Assembly (NCBI GenBank): GCA_017305635.1
Contig: JAFKKF010000016.1
Span: 55,507 to 119,506, forward strand
From: Hyphomicrobiales bacterium
Lineage (GTDB): Bacteria > Pseudomonadota > Alphaproteobacteria > Rhizobiales > Kaistiaceae
DNA length: 64,000 nucleotides
Direction: 5' to 3'
The position numbers and the translations under genes were made by a program. The notes below the pieces were generated by a model. The model saw only the letters and a program-made list of their open reading frames with translations. It did no database searches and was not told the DNA's origin. Positions 8,407 to 17,821 of this stretch are shown here, piece after piece; within the stretch, counting starts at the first letter, position 1, and each line of letters opens with the position of its first letter.

Positions 8407-9171
8407 TCAGGCCCAGCCGCCGTCGGCGACGATCATCTGGTTGGCGACGGCCCCCGATTCGTCGGAGGCCATGAAGAGGATCAGGCGCGCCATGTCGTCC
8501 GGGTAGAGCTTGCGCTGCACCGCCTGGTCCTGCATCAGCTGCGGCTCCATCTCCGGCTTGAACCAGAGCGTCTGCTGGCGCTCGGTCATGATCCAGCCCG
8601 GGGCGATCGAGTTCAGGCGGATGTTGTGACGTCCGAGCTCGTGGGAGAGGCCGCGGGTGAGGCCATGCACCGCCGCCTTAGCGGCGACATAGACCGGCAG
8701 CCCCTCGGTCGCCAGCAGCCAGGTCGCCGAGCTCATGTTGACGATCGAGCCGCCGCCGGCGCGCTTCATGTCCGGGATCACGGCCTGGATGGCGAAGAAC
8801 TTGTGCTTCAGGTTGACCGCGATCCGCTCGTCGAAATATTCCGGCGTGGTCTTCTCGATCTCGTGGCGCTCGTCGTGGGCGGCATTGTTGATGAGGATGG
8901 TGACCGGCCCGAACTCCTTGCGGATGTTGGCGATCGCCTTCTTCATGGCGACGATGTCGGTGAGGTCGGCCTGCTCGAAGTGGACCTTGCCCTTTTTCTT
9001 CTTCAGGGCCGCGACCAGCTTCTTCGATTCCTTCTCCTTGAGGTCGATGAAGCCGACCTTGGAGCCCTGCGCCACGAAGTGGCGGACGATCGATTCACCG
9101 ATGCCGCTACCGCCGCCGGTGACCAACACCGTGCGGCCCTTCAGGCTCGGATAGATGGCACCGTATTTCAT
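8407..9171 (-). CDS. SDR oxidoreductase, sugar (xylose/arabinose-type) dehydrogenase-like
   Basis: The 254-residue product is a classical short-chain dehydrogenase: cofactor motif TGGGSGIG, the NNAA motif followed by HDERH, an Ser-Tyr-Lys site (SSATW, YVAAK) and the APG block after it. The opening [12 protein letters not shown] closely resembles the start of Caulobacter NAD-dependent D-xylose dehydrogenase XylB, from memory of that family, so a pentose or related aldose is a reasonable substrate. The ATG at 9171 is supported by the identical start in the paralogue next door. The coding sequence includes an unusual Lys-rich stretch (LKKKKGK). Confidence 0.85.
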   Translation of the reverse strand: MKYGAIYPSLKGRTVLVTGGGSGIGESIVRHFVAQGSKVGFIDLKEKESKKLVAALKKKKGKVHFEQADLTDIVAMKKAIANIRKEFGPVTILINNAAHDERHEIEKTTPEYFDERIAVNLKHKFFAIQAVIPDMKRAGGGSIVNMSSATWLLATEGLPVYVAAKAAVHGLTRGLSHELGRHNIRLNSIAPGWIMTERQQTLWFKPEMEPQLMQDQAVQRKLYPDDMARLILFMASDESGAVANQMIVADGGWA

Positions 9172-9196
9172 TTCCCTGCCCTTCCTTCGTCTTCGG

Positions 9197-9961
9197 TTAG
9201 TCCTGGCCGCCATCGGCGACGACGTTCTGGCTGGTGATCGCCGACGACTCGTCCGAGGCGTAGAAGAGGACCACGCGGGCCATGTCGTCGACGGTCAGCC
9301 GGCGCTTGAGGCTCTGCTGGTCCATATGGTGCTTCTCGGCGTCCGGCGACCACCAGAGCTTCAGCTGCCGCTCGGTCAGGATCCAGCCGGGCGCGATGGC
9401 GTTGATGCGGATGTTGAACGGGCCGAGATCGCGGGCGAGGCCGCGCACGAGGCCGTAGTCGGCCATCTTGGAGGCGACGTAGACCGGCATGCCCGGGCTC
9501 GCATTGACCCAGGAGCCGGAGGTCATGTTGACGATCGACCCGCCGCCCGCCGCCTTCATGTCCGGCACCACCGCCTGGATGCAGAAGAACTGATGCCGGA
9601 AATTCACCGCGACGCGGTTGTCGAAATATTCGGGCGTGACGTCCTCGAGCTTGTGGCGCTCGTCATGGGCGGCATTGTTGACCAGGATGGTGATCGGCCC
9701 GAGCGCCTTGCGGACGTCGTCGATCGCCTTCCGCGTCGCATCGATGTCGGTGAGGTCCGCCTTCGCGAAATGGACCTTGCGACCTTCCCCGGCGAGGGCG
9801 GCGACCAGCGCCTTCGACGGCGCCTCGACAATGTCGATGAAGCCGACCTTCGAGCCCTGCGCCGCGAAGTGTCGAACGATCGATTCGCCGATGCCGCTGC
9901 CGCCGCCGGTGACCAGCACCGTGCGGCCCTCGAGGCTCGGGTAGATTGCCCCGTACTTCAT
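9197..9961 (-). CDS. SDR oxidoreductase, tandem paralogue of the neighbouring gene
   Basis: This 254-residue protein has exactly the same length as its neighbour, from which it is separated by 25 bp. The two share long near-identical blocks ([47 protein letters not shown]), so they arose by tandem duplication. The catalytic Tyr and Lys (YVASK) and the glycine-rich NAD(P) motif are intact. Divergence is greatest around the substrate-facing segment after the active site, suggesting different substrates in one sugar or sugar-acid oxidation pathway. It is transcribed first of the pair. Confidence 0.85.
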   Translation of the reverse strand: MKYGAIYPSLEGRTVLVTGGGSGIGESIVRHFAAQGSKVGFIDIVEAPSKALVAALAGEGRKVHFAKADLTDIDATRKAIDDVRKALGPITILVNNAAHDERHKLEDVTPEYFDNRVAVNFRHQFFCIQAVVPDMKAAGGGSIVNMTSGSWVNASPGMPVYVASKMADYGLVRGLARDLGPFNIRINAIAPGWILTERQLKLWWSPDAEKHHMDQQSLKRRLTVDDMARVVLFYASDESSAITSQNVVADGGQD

Positions 9962-10067
9962 GCTCGCCCTCCCAACCGGCGCGGGATCGCGGCGGCCGCC
10001 GGGGTATGTAGCGGATGTCGCGCGCGACAGCCACCGCCGAATCGCACCCCTTGCCGGCACTGCGCGA

Positions 10068-10697
10068 CTACTTCGTCCCGTAGAGGCGGTCGCCGGCGTC
10101 GCCGAGGCCCGGAACGATGTAGCCGTGATCGTTGAGGTAGTCGTCGATCGCCGCGGTGAAGACGGGAATGCCCGGCTGCGCCTTGCGGAAGCGCTCGATG
10201 CCCTCGGGCGCGGCCAGCAGGCAGACGAAGCGGATGTCCTTGGCGCCGCGTTCCTTCAGCTTCTCGATCGCCGCGCTCGCCGAGTTCGCCGTCGCCAGCA
10301 TCGGGTCGACGACGATGACGACGCGGTCGGAAAGGTCGTGCGGCGCCTTGAAGAAATATTCGTGCGGCTCCAGCGTCTGCGGGTCACGATAGATGCCGAT
10401 ATGGGCGACGCGCGCCGAAGGCACGAGGTCGAGCATGCCTTCGAGGAGGCCGTTGCCGGCGCGCAGGATCGAGGCGAAGACGAGCTTCTTGCCTTCGAGG
10501 ATCGGCGCCGTCATCGCCTCGAGCGGCGTCTCGATCCGCCGCGCGGTCAGCTTCAGGTCGCGGGTCACCTCGTAAGTGAGGAGCAGCGATATCTCGCGGA
10601 GGAGCTGGCGAAAACCCGCCGTCGACGTCTCCTTGTCACGCATCAGTGTCAGCTTGTGCTGGACGAGGGGGTGGTCGACGACCGTGACGCCTTCCAT
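10068..10697 (-). CDS. upp: Uracil phosphoribosyltransferase
   Basis: This 209-residue cytosolic enzyme makes UMP from uracil and PRPP. It begins with the family-typical [19 protein letters not shown] and has the PRPP-binding loop [15 protein letters not shown]. The C-terminal uracil-binding region ([16 protein letters not shown]) is complete. Length is normal. It is divergent from deoB, 160 bp away, which makes this a small nucleoside and base salvage pair. Confidence 0.97.
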   Translation of the reverse strand: MEGVTVVDHPLVQHKLTLMRDKETSTAGFRQLLREISLLLTYEVTRDLKLTARRIETPLEAMTAPILEGKKLVFASILRAGNGLLEGMLDLVPSARVAHIGIYRDPQTLEPHEYFFKAPHDLSDRVVIVVDPMLATANSASAAIEKLKERGAKDIRFVCLLAAPEGIERFRKAQPGIPVFTAAIDDYLNDHGYIVPGLGDAGDRLYGTK

Positions 10698-10856
10698 GAC
10701 GATCCTGCTTCCGGTTCCGCGAGGCCGGGGAATGGTTTAGCGCGGCTGGCGGCCCGACGCCAACCGAATGGGCGGAATTGTCCCCATCCAATCCCTTCCG
10801 GCGAGGGGTGTGAACGTGGCACCCTTGCCGCCGAACGAAGCAGGCAGAGCAGAAGC

Positions 10857-12065
10857 ATGACCAGGGCAGTGCTGATCGTCCTCGATTCGGTCGGCGTCGG
10901 CGGCGCCGCGGATGCCGCGGCCTTCGGCGATACCGGCACCGACACGCTCGGCCATATCGAGGAGGCCTGCCGCAAAGGCCTTGGCGACCGCGAAGGAACG
11001 CGGAGGGGGCCGCTCGCCCTCCCGAACCTCGACCGGCTCGGGCTGGCGCGGGCGGCGGCGGCCTCGCATGGCCGTGCGGTCACCGGTCCGGCCGCGGCGG
11101 GCCGCTGGGGCTACGGCGTCGAGGTGTCGAAGGGCAAGGACACGCCGTCGGGCCACTGGGAGATCGCCGGCGTGCCGGTGCCCTTCGCCTGGGGCTATTT
11201 CCCGACGACGGTGCCCTGCTTCCCGAAGGACTTCACCGAGGCCTTCATCCGCGAGGCGCGCATTCCCGGCATCCTCGGCAACCGCCATGCCTCGGGCACC
11301 GCGATCATCGAGAAATACGGCGAGGAACATATCCAGACGCTGAAGCCGATCTGCTACACCTCGGCCGACTCGGTGTTCCAGATCGCCGCGCACGAGGTCT
11401 ATTTCGGCCTCGAGCGGCTCCACGAGATCTGCCTGGTCGCGCGCCGCCTCCTCGACCCGCTCAATATCGGGCGCGTCATCGCGCGTCCCTTCGTCGGCGA
11501 GGAGAAGAGCGACTTCACGCGCACCGCCAACCGGCGCGACTATGCCGTGCCGCCGCCCGAGGCGACGCTCCTCGACCGCGCGGTCGCGGCAGGCCGGCGG
11601 ACGATCGGCATCGGCAAGATCGGCGACATCTTCGCCCACCGGGGCGTATCGGAAGTCGTCAAGGGACCGAGCAACGACCACCTCCTCGATGCCATGCTGT
11701 CGGCCCTCGACCGGCTCGGCGACGGCGACCTGATCTTCGCCAACTTCGTCGACTTCGACACGCTCTACGGCCATCGCCGCGACGTCGCCGGCTATGCCGC
11801 GGCGCTGGAGGCCTTCGACCGCCGCCTGCCGGAGATCGAGGCGCGGCTGCGGCCCGGCGACCTCGCCATCATCACCGCCGACCATGGCTGCGATCCCACC
11901 TGGTCGGGCACGGACCATACGCGCGAGCACGTGCCGATCCTCGCCTTCGGTCCCGGCATCGGCGGCGGCACCATCGGGCGCCGCGAGACCTTCGCCGATA
12001 TCGGCGAGACGGTCGCCGCCCATCTCGGGCTTGCGCCCGGGACGCACGGGCGCTCGTTCCTGTAG
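10857..12065 (+). CDS. deoB: Phosphopentomutase
   Basis: This 402-residue enzyme interconverts ribose or deoxyribose 1- and 5-phosphates in nucleoside catabolism. Its alkaline-phosphatase-superfamily metal sites are visible: [12 protein letters not shown] at the start, the active-site threonine segment [26 protein letters not shown], and [21 protein letters not shown] at the end. The ATG at 10857 gives the usual [13 protein letters not shown] start; upstream in-frame sequence antisense to upp is not part of the gene. It is convergent with bfr, with an intrinsic terminator between them. Confidence 0.97.
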   Translation: MTRAVLIVLDSVGVGGAADAAAFGDTGTDTLGHIEEACRKGLGDREGTRRGPLALPNLDRLGLARAAAASHGRAVTGPAAAGRWGYGVEVSKGKDTPSGHWEIAGVPVPFAWGYFPTTVPCFPKDFTEAFIREARIPGILGNRHASGTAIIEKYGEEHIQTLKPICYTSADSVFQIAAHEVYFGLERLHEICLVARRLLDPLNIGRVIARPFVGEEKSDFTRTANRRDYAVPPPEATLLDRAVAAGRRTIGIGKIGDIFAHRGVSEVVKGPSNDHLLDAMLSALDRLGDGDLIFANFVDFDTLYGHRRDVAGYAAALEAFDRRLPEIEARLRPGDLAIITADHGCDPTWSGTDHTREHVPILAFGPGIGGGTIGRRETFADIGETVAAHLGLAPGTHGRSFL

Positions 12066-12138
12066 GAGGGTCCCCCTCCTCGCCTCCGCTGCTCGACCAC
12101 CCAGGGATTGACCCTTCTTCTCGGAGAAGAGGGCGGCC

Positions 12139-12173
12139 GGCGAAAACAAAATGGCCGGGGCGAGCCCGGCCAT
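12139..12173 (-). terminator. Intrinsic terminator of bfr
   Basis: A perfect 10-bp stem, AATGGCCGGG/CCCGGCCATT (12149-12158 with 12164-12173, 5-nt loop), is followed on the minus strand by TTTTGTTTTC. This is a textbook rho-independent terminator, 25 bp downstream of the bfr stop. Confidence 0.88.
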
Positions 12174-12198
12174 TCCGATTTCCAGAATGCGAAGCGAA

Positions 12199-12705
12199 CT
12201 AGACGCCGCCCGGCGTGCCGCCCTCGACCTTGTCGGTGGCTTCCGCCTGGAGCTGGCCATAGCGTTCCGGGCCGAGGTCGCCGAGAAGGCGGAGCTGGGT
12301 CTCGAGGAAGTTGATGTGGCCCTCCTCGTCCTTCAGCAGCTCCTCGAAGAGCTTCATGGAAACGTAGTCGCCGGCCGAATTGCAGACCTCGCGCGCCTCG
12401 GCATAGGCCTTGCGCGCCTCGTACTCGCCGGCAAGGTCGGCCTCCAGCACTTCCTTGACGTTCTGACCGATCTGCAGCGGGTTGAGCTGCTGCATGTTGG
12501 GGAAGCCGTCGAGGAAGATGATGCGGTCGGCGAGGCGATCGGCATGGTGCATCTCCTCGATCGATTCCTCGCGCTCCTTCTTGGCGAGGCGGGTATAGCC
12601 CCAGTCCTCGGTCAGCCGGTAATGCAGCCAGTACTGGTTGATGGCCGTGAGCTCGAGGCGCAGCGCCTTGTTGAGATGCTCGATGACCTTCGGATCGCCC
12701 TTCAT
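12199..12705 (-). CDS. bfr: Bacterioferritin
   Basis: This 168-residue haem-containing ferritin stores iron in a 24-subunit cage. The ferroxidase ligands are recognisable: a Glu in [11 protein letters not shown], the Glu and His of [12 protein letters not shown], and Glu plus Glu-x-x-His in [15 protein letters not shown]. The haem-ligand methionine is the Met of IEEMHH. The ATG at 12705 has AGGAGG upstream, so the longer frame to 12900 is rejected because it would run back into the bfd coding region. It follows bfd by 68 bp, giving a bfd-bfr iron store-and-release unit, probably governed by iron status. Confidence 0.97.
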   Translation of the reverse strand: MKGDPKVIEHLNKALRLELTAINQYWLHYRLTEDWGYTRLAKKEREESIEEMHHADRLADRIIFLDGFPNMQQLNPLQIGQNVKEVLEADLAGEYEARKAYAEAREVCNSAGDYVSMKLFEELLKDEEGHINFLETQLRLLGDLGPERYGQLQAEATDKVEGGTPGGV

Positions 12706-12773
12706 GGCCGTGCCTCCTGCTGAACTTTGAATTCTTCTAAACAGCAGGTGCAGACGGGTCAACCTGCCCGCCG

Positions 12774-13031
12774 CTATTCGGCCGCGATCTTGTCGATGCC
12801 GGGCAGGTCCTCGGCCTCGCTGGCGAGCGGTTCGGGGCAGGTGAAGGAGAGGCCGGCCTCGGCGATGATCTGGCGGATCAGCGAGAAGCAGGTGCCGCAA
12901 TTGGGCCTGACGCCGAGGGCGCGGAAGATGCGGCCGGCGGTCACCGGCCGGTTGGGGTCATCGCGGAGCAGCCGGTCTGCCGCGGCAATGATCCGGACCT
13001 TGGTGAGGACGTTGCAGGAGCAGACGATCAT
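12774..13031 (-). CDS. bfd: Bacterioferritin-associated ferredoxin, (2Fe-2S)
   Basis: The 85-residue product has the four cluster cysteines of the Bfd family: CSC near the N-terminus ([11 protein letters not shown]) and CGTC in the middle ([12 protein letters not shown]). Bfd docks on bacterioferritin and passes electrons to release stored iron. An extra 15-20 residue acidic tail ([15 protein letters not shown]) is present beyond the usual 64-residue enterobacterial form, as in other alphaproteobacteria. It lies 38 bp after the coxM-like stop and may be read through from that operon as well as from its own promoter. Confidence 0.94.
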   Translation of the reverse strand: MIVCSCNVLTKVRIIAAADRLLRDDPNRPVTAGRIFRALGVRPNCGTCFSLIRQIIAEAGLSFTCPEPLASEAEDLPGIDKIAAE

Positions 13032-13069
13032 GACCCTTCAGATGGCGCCCCTCGCCGCCAAACGCAACC

Positions 13070-13870
13070 TCAGCGGAGCGCCGCCACCGCCCGCTTCGCC
13101 GTCACCCTGACGAGGTTGGCGCGGTAGGCGGCGGAGCCGTGGATATCGGAGAGCATGCCGGCCGGATCGATCGCCGGCACATCGAGCGCCTCGGGAGCGA
13201 GCCTGGCCTGCAGCGCCTGCTCGAAGCCGGTGGCACGGAAGACGCCCCGGCTGCCGGCGCCGGTGACGCCGACGCGGACGCTTCCATCCTTCATGACCGC
13301 GACGAAGGCGCCGGCCATGGCGTAGCGCGAGGCCGGGTTGCGGAACTTGTCATAGGCCGATTTCGCCGGCACCGGGAAGGTCACCTTGGTGACGATCTCG
13401 CCATCCTCCAGCACGGTCGAGAAGAGGCCGGTCGAGAAATCCTTCGCGGCGATGGCGCGCCGGTTGGTGTGGATGGTGGCGTCGAGCGCCAGCACCGCCG
13501 CCGGGTAGTCGGCCGCCGGATCGTTATTGGCGAGCGAGCCGCCGATGGTGCCGCGATGGCGGACGGCCGGGTCGCCGATCGTGCCGGCAAGCGTCGCGAG
13601 GCCGGGAATCGCCTTCTTGAGATCGGCCGAGGCAGCGACCTCGGCATGGGTCGTGGCGGCGCCGATGGTGACCGTGTCGCCGGCGACGGTGACGCCGCGG
13701 AGCTCGGCGAGCTTCGACAGGTCGATCAGGTCCGACGGCGCGGCGAGCCGCTGCTTCATGGTCGGCAGCAGCGTCTGTCCGCCGGATATGTAGCGCGCAT
13801 CGGCGGCGCCGGAGAATATCTCGGCCGCCTCGGCGAGGCTCTTCGGACGGTGATAATGGGTCTCGTACAT
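13070..13870 (-). CDS. coxM: CO-dehydrogenase-type FAD-binding medium subunit (CoxM-like)
   Basis: This 266-residue protein belongs to the xanthine-oxidase family FAD subunits. The two FAD loops are clear: YISGGQTLLPTMK near residue 30 and TIGGSLANNDPAADYP near residue 110. A C-terminal CO-dehydrogenase flavoprotein domain completes it. It accepts electrons from the 2Fe-2S subunit, encoded immediately upstream (11 bp). Only members of a three-subunit enzyme use such a protein, yet no large molybdenum subunit is encoded nearby. Form II enzymes of this family often oxidise substrates other than CO, so the substrate is undetermined. Confidence 0.9.
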   Translation of the reverse strand: MYETHYHRPKSLAEAAEIFSGAADARYISGGQTLLPTMKQRLAAPSDLIDLSKLAELRGVTVAGDTVTIGAATTHAEVAASADLKKAIPGLATLAGTIGDPAVRHRGTIGGSLANNDPAADYPAAVLALDATIHTNRRAIAAKDFSTGLFSTVLEDGEIVTKVTFPVPAKSAYDKFRNPASRYAMAGAFVAVMKDGSVRVGVTGAGSRGVFRATGFEQALQARLAPEALDVPAIDPAGMLSDIHGSAAYRANLVRVTAKRAVAALR

Positions 13871-13881
13871 GCCCGCCTTCC

Positions 13882-14352
<471 letters not shown>

Positions 14353-14366
14353 CCGTTATTCCCTTC

Positions 14367-14990
14367 CTAGCGCAGTACCAGAAGCACGATCATGATGATC
14401 AGGAGCGCGAGCAGGCCCCACATATAGGGGCCGCCGAGGACGCCGCGCGCGGCGATCTCCTCGACCTTTTCCTCGAGCGCCTCGGCGGTCACTTCCGGAT
14501 CGTTGACGAGATCGGCGGCCACCGCCTCGCGCTCCTCGGCCGGCGGTCCGCCGGCCTCGATCAGCCGCACGAAGCGGCCGAAGAACTCCTCGGCCATCTG
14601 CTTGGCCGTGGCATCGACGAGGCGCGCGCCGATCTGGGCAAGCTTGCCGCCGACCTGGGCGTTGGCCTTGTAGCGCAGGATCGTGTCGTCGCTGACCTCT
14701 TCGAGGGTGACGTCGGCGCCGCCCTTGGCGAAGCCGGCGACGCCGCCCTTGCCTTCGCCGGTAATCGTGTAGCCCTTCGGGGGATCGACGTTGGAGAAGG
14801 TCACCTTGCCGTTGAAAGTTGCCTTCACCGGCCCGACCTTGGCAACGACGGTCGCCGCCATCTCGCTGTCCGACACCTTCTCCACCGACTGGCAGCCGGG
14901 GATGCATTCCTTGAGCACCGCGGGATCGTTGAGGGCTTCCCAGACCCGCTGGCGGAGGGCCGGGATCCGGTGCTCGCCGGTCATTTCCAT
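14367..14990 (-). CDS. coxG: CoxG-like SRPBCC protein with C-terminal membrane anchor
   Basis: The 207-residue protein has a CoxG/SRPBCC domain (about 1-145; VWEALNDPAVLKECIPGCQSV, SVEKVSDSE, FNGKVTFSNVDPPKGY). A short acidic linker follows, then a single C-terminal transmembrane helix (MWGLLALLIIMIVLLVL). In Oligotropha, CoxG is thought to help recruit CO dehydrogenase to the membrane, and the tail anchor here fits that. The ATG at 14990 has GAGGGA nine bases upstream. It is the first gene of the three-gene operon; the next gene upstream is divergent. Confidence 0.88.
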   Translation of the reverse strand: MEMTGEHRIPALRQRVWEALNDPAVLKECIPGCQSVEKVSDSEMAATVVAKVGPVKATFNGKVTFSNVDPPKGYTITGEGKGGVAGFAKGGADVTLEEVSDDTILRYKANAQVGGKLAQIGARLVDATAKQMAEEFFGRFVRLIEAGGPPAEEREAVAADLVNDPEVTAEALEEKVEEIAARGVLGGPYMWGLLALLIIMIVLLVLR

Positions 14991-15223
14991 GGATGTCGTT
15001 CCCTCGCGACCGGCGCGAAGACTTCCTGCCGGCGTGTCTGTCTCTGGTGGCTTCCGCCGGCGCCGCAACGGGCACCGGCGACGGTCCGGATATCTGGACC
15101 TTGTCCAGTTCTACCTAAGCGGAAACCCGCGGCGGCGCAACCAAGACGGCGGCATCCAGCCTACCGGCCGTACAGGGGCGGCGAGATATTCAAAACGCAT
15201 AGTTCAGGGTACAAGCTCCGCCC

Positions 15224-16168
15224 ATGCCGGTCGCCCCCGCCCCTTCCGCGATTCCCGCCGCCGCAAGGCGGCTCACGGCGCATGCGCCGGTCATGCTCGA
15301 AACGCGCGGCTGGAGCGACTACGAGCTCCTCGATTCCGGGGACGGCCGCAAGCTCGAGCGCTACGGCCCCTACCGGATCGTGCGCCCCGAGGAGCAGGCT
15401 TTGTGGACGCCGCGCAGGCCGGCGGCGGAATGGGAGCGGGCGGATGCCACCTTCGTCGGGATCGGCGAGGATGAGGATGGCGGTCGCTGGCGCTACCGCA
15501 AGCCGCTCGGCGAGACCTGGCCGATGTCCTACGAGGACTTCCGCTTCCTCGGCCGGTTCACCTCCTTCCGCCATGTCGGCGTCTTCCCCGAGCAGGCGAC
15601 GCACTGGGAGTGGATGAAGGGCCTGATCGCAAGAGCCGGCCGGCCGGCGAAGGTGCTGAACCTCTTCGGCTATACCGGCGTCGCCTCGCTGGTCGCCGCC
15701 GCTGCCGGCGCCGAGGTCACCCATATCGACGCCTCGAGGCGGGCGATCGGCTGGGCGCGCGAGAACCAGGCCATGTCCGGCCTCGACAAGCTCCCGATCC
15801 GCTGGATCTGCGAGGATGCGGTGAAATTCGTCGAGCGCGAGGGCCGGCGCGGCAACCGCTATGACGGCATCATCCTCGACCCGCCGAAGTTCGGCCGTGG
15901 CCCGAAGGGCGAGGTCTGGGAACTCTTCCCTGCCCTGCCCGCGATGATGCGCGCCTGCGTCGGGCTGCTCTCGCCCTCCCCGCTCTTCCTCATCCTCACC
16001 GCCTATTCGATCCGCGCCTCGTTCCTTTCCATCCACGAGCTCGCCGCCGAGTGCCTGGCGGAGGCCGGCGGCAGGCTCGAATCGGGCGAGCTGGTGCTGC
16101 GCGAATCCGGCAAGGACGGGCGAGCGCTTTCCACCTCGCTCTTCTCGCGCTGGTCGCAGCATGGGTAA
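15224..16168 (+). CDS. Class I SAM-dependent rRNA methyltransferase (RlmI-like catalytic domain)
   Basis: This 314-residue protein has a Rossmann methyltransferase core: SAM loop LNLFGYTGVASLVAAAAGAEVT, the acidic residue in THIDASRRAI, and the motif IILDPPKFGRGP. The last resembles the DPPKF box of the 23S rRNA cytosine-C5 methyltransferase RlmI family. The N-terminal 100 residues are unlike the PUA domain of RlmI and instead form a short beta-rich region (GWSDYELLDSGDGRKLERYG). The target base is therefore not certain. It is followed by repeats and a second RNA methyltransferase gene on the same strand. Confidence 0.85.
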   Translation: MPVAPAPSAIPAAARRLTAHAPVMLETRGWSDYELLDSGDGRKLERYGPYRIVRPEEQALWTPRRPAAEWERADATFVGIGEDEDGGRWRYRKPLGETWPMSYEDFRFLGRFTSFRHVGVFPEQATHWEWMKGLIARAGRPAKVLNLFGYTGVASLVAAAAGAEVTHIDASRRAIGWARENQAMSGLDKLPIRWICEDAVKFVEREGRRGNRYDGIILDPPKFGRGPKGEVWELFPALPAMMRACVGLLSPSPLFLILTAYSIRASFLSIHELAAECLAEAGGRLESGELVLRESGKDGRALSTSLFSRWSQHG

Positions 16169-16191
16169 GGGCGGAGGCATATGGCGCTGGG

Positions 16192-16306
16192 CGCCCCCCT
16201 CTCCCCGGAGGGGAGAGGGTTTCGCCTCTTGTGAGCGAAGCGAACTAGAGGCGGAGGGTGAGGGGGCGGAGCGTCGTGAAGTCCGGCACCCTCGCCTTTG
16301 CCACAC
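16192..16306. repeat. Dispersed nested-palindrome repeat, family A copy 1
   Basis: An element of about 115 bp that recurs, mostly base for base, at 63851-63966. It folds as an outer stem (CCCCCCTC pairing with GAGGGGG) enclosing two hairpins: CTCTCCCC/GGGGAGAG and CCTCT/AGAGG, the latter around TGAGCGAAGCGAA. It fills much of the 305-bp gap between the two methyltransferase genes. Confidence 0.8.
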
Positions 16307-16362
16307 ATGCAGCGCCATGGGCTGGAGACGCGAGCAGAGGCCCTTGCGCCGTTGGAACGGAC

Positions 16363-16433
16363 TCCCCCTCACCCGGATCGCCGCGGACTGCCGTCCGCGC
16401 CGACCCGACCTCTCCCCGCCGGTGGGGGGAGGT
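16363..16433. repeat. Variant family A repeat, inverted relative to copy 1
   Basis: This stretch reads as a shortened reverse-orientation relative of the 16192-16306 element. It has a CCCCCTCACCC end, a CTCTCCCC/GGGGGGAG hairpin with one mismatch, and a different inner hairpin (CGCGGAC/GTCCGCG, 16382-16399). It lies directly upstream of the next gene's ribosome site. Confidence 0.6.
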
Positions 16434-16473
16434 GATCGCGCCTTTCGCTGTTCCATCGCGGGAGGCCGAACGG

Positions 16474-17319
16474 ATGCCTGACCCCCATCGCGCCGCCGGC
16501 GCGCCGGGCAAGGTGCTCTCGATCACCAGCCTCGCCAATCCGATCGTCAAGGAAATCCGCGGCCTTGCCCTGCCGAAGAACCGGCGCTCGAGCGGCCTGT
16601 TCGTCGCGGAGGGGCTGAAGCTGGTCGCCGACGCGATGGAGGCCAACTGGACGATCCGCGACTTCGTCCACGCGGCCCGCGCAGCGGAAGAGCCGCACGT
16701 CGCCCGGCTCGCCGCGCAGGCGCGGGCGCGCGGCGGCGACGTCATCTCGGTGAGCGAGGCGGTGCTCGCCAAGATCACCCGGCGCGAGAACCCGCAGACC
16801 GTCATCGGCGTCTTCCAGCAGAGGCTCCTGCCCATGACGCAGATCCGCGCCGAGGCGGCGCCGGTCTGGGTGGTGCTCGAGAACATCCGCGATCCCGGCA
16901 ATCTGGGCACCATCATCCGCACCTCGGACGCGGTCGGTGCCGGCGGCGTCATCCTGGTCGGCGACACGGTCGATCCGTTCTCGATCGAGGCGGTGCGCGC
17001 CACCATGGGCTCTGTCTTCCACGTGCCCATCGCGCGGCTGACCCGCATCGAGTTCGAGACGCTCCGCCGCCGCTGGCCGGGCACCGTCGCCGGCACCCAC
17101 CTCGCCGGCGCGGTCGACTATCGCAGCGTCACCTACGAAGCCCCGACCCTCCTCGTCATGGGCAACGAGCAAGCCGGCCTCTCGCCGGACATGGCGGCGC
17201 TCTGCGACGTGCTGGTGAAGATCCCCATGGCCGGCAAGGCGGATTCGCTGAACCTCGCCATCGCCACCGGCGTGATGCTCTTCGAGGTGCTGCGGGGGAG
17301 GCTGAAGCTCGATGGCTGA
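16474..17319 (+). CDS. TrmH/SpoU-family RNA 2'-O-methyltransferase
   Basis: The 281-residue protein has an N-terminal substrate-binding domain (LPKNRRSSGLFVAEGLKLV) and a C-terminal SPOUT knot with the three SpoU motifs: NIRDPGNLGTIIRTSDAVGA, LLVMGNEQAGLS and IPMAGKADSLNLAIATGVML. This is the form of 23S rRNA or tRNA ribose methyltransferases such as RlmB or TrmH; the target cannot be told by eye. The ATG at 16474 follows GGGAGG; a longer frame to 16258 runs through the repeat region and is rejected. It overlaps lspA by 8 bp. Confidence 0.92.
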   Translation: MPDPHRAAGAPGKVLSITSLANPIVKEIRGLALPKNRRSSGLFVAEGLKLVADAMEANWTIRDFVHAARAAEEPHVARLAAQARARGGDVISVSEAVLAKITRRENPQTVIGVFQQRLLPMTQIRAEAAPVWVVLENIRDPGNLGTIIRTSDAVGAGGVILVGDTVDPFSIEAVRATMGSVFHVPIARLTRIEFETLRRRWPGTVAGTHLAGAVDYRSVTYEAPTLLVMGNEQAGLSPDMAALCDVLVKIPMAGKADSLNLAIATGVMLFEVLRGRLKLDG

Positions 17320-17821
17320 CCTGCTCGGCGCGCGGCCGCCGGGCCCGCTATCGGCGCTCGGCATCATCGTCGCCGTCGCCACGCTCGCCATCGACCAGGC
17401 GGGGAAGCTCCTCGCCGAGGCGCACCTGCCCTTCGGCGAAACGATCGACGTCCTGCCGATCCTCGCCCTCCACCGGACCTATAATACGGGCATCGCCTTC
17501 AGCATGCTCGATTTCGCCGGCGGCCTGCCGCTCATCGTCATGTCGCTCGCCGTGATCGCCGTGGTGATCGGCTTCTGGTGGAAGGCGAGCGAAGGCGGAT
17601 GGATCGCCGCGACCGGCTTCGCCCTCATCCTCGGGGGGGCGCTCGGCAACCTCGTCGACCGCATCCTCTACGGCCACGTGATCGACTTCCTGCTCCTCCA
17701 TTTCGGCGACACGGTGCTCTTCGTCTTCAATATCGCCGATGCCGCGCTCACGGTCGGCCCCGCCCTGCTCCTCCTCGTCTATCTCTGGCCGCGGCGCGCG
17801 GCACCTAGAGCCGGCGGCTGA
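17312..17821 (+). CDS. lspA: Lipoprotein signal peptidase (signal peptidase II)
   Basis: The 169-residue, four-helix inner-membrane aspartic protease removes signal peptides from diacylated prolipoproteins. The conserved motifs NTGIAFSML, GGALGNLVDRI and FNIADAALTVG are present, with the two catalytic aspartates in NLVDR and NIADA. The start overlaps the methyltransferase stop, so the two are translationally coupled. The 3' end overlaps the convergent host-attachment-family gene by 17 bp. Confidence 0.96.
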   Translation: MADLLGARPPGPLSALGIIVAVATLAIDQAGKLLAEAHLPFGETIDVLPILALHRTYNTGIAFSMLDFAGGLPLIVMSLAVIAVVIGFWWKASEGGWIAATGFALILGGALGNLVDRILYGHVIDFLLLHFGDTVLFVFNIADAALTVGPALLLLVYLWPRRAAPRAGG

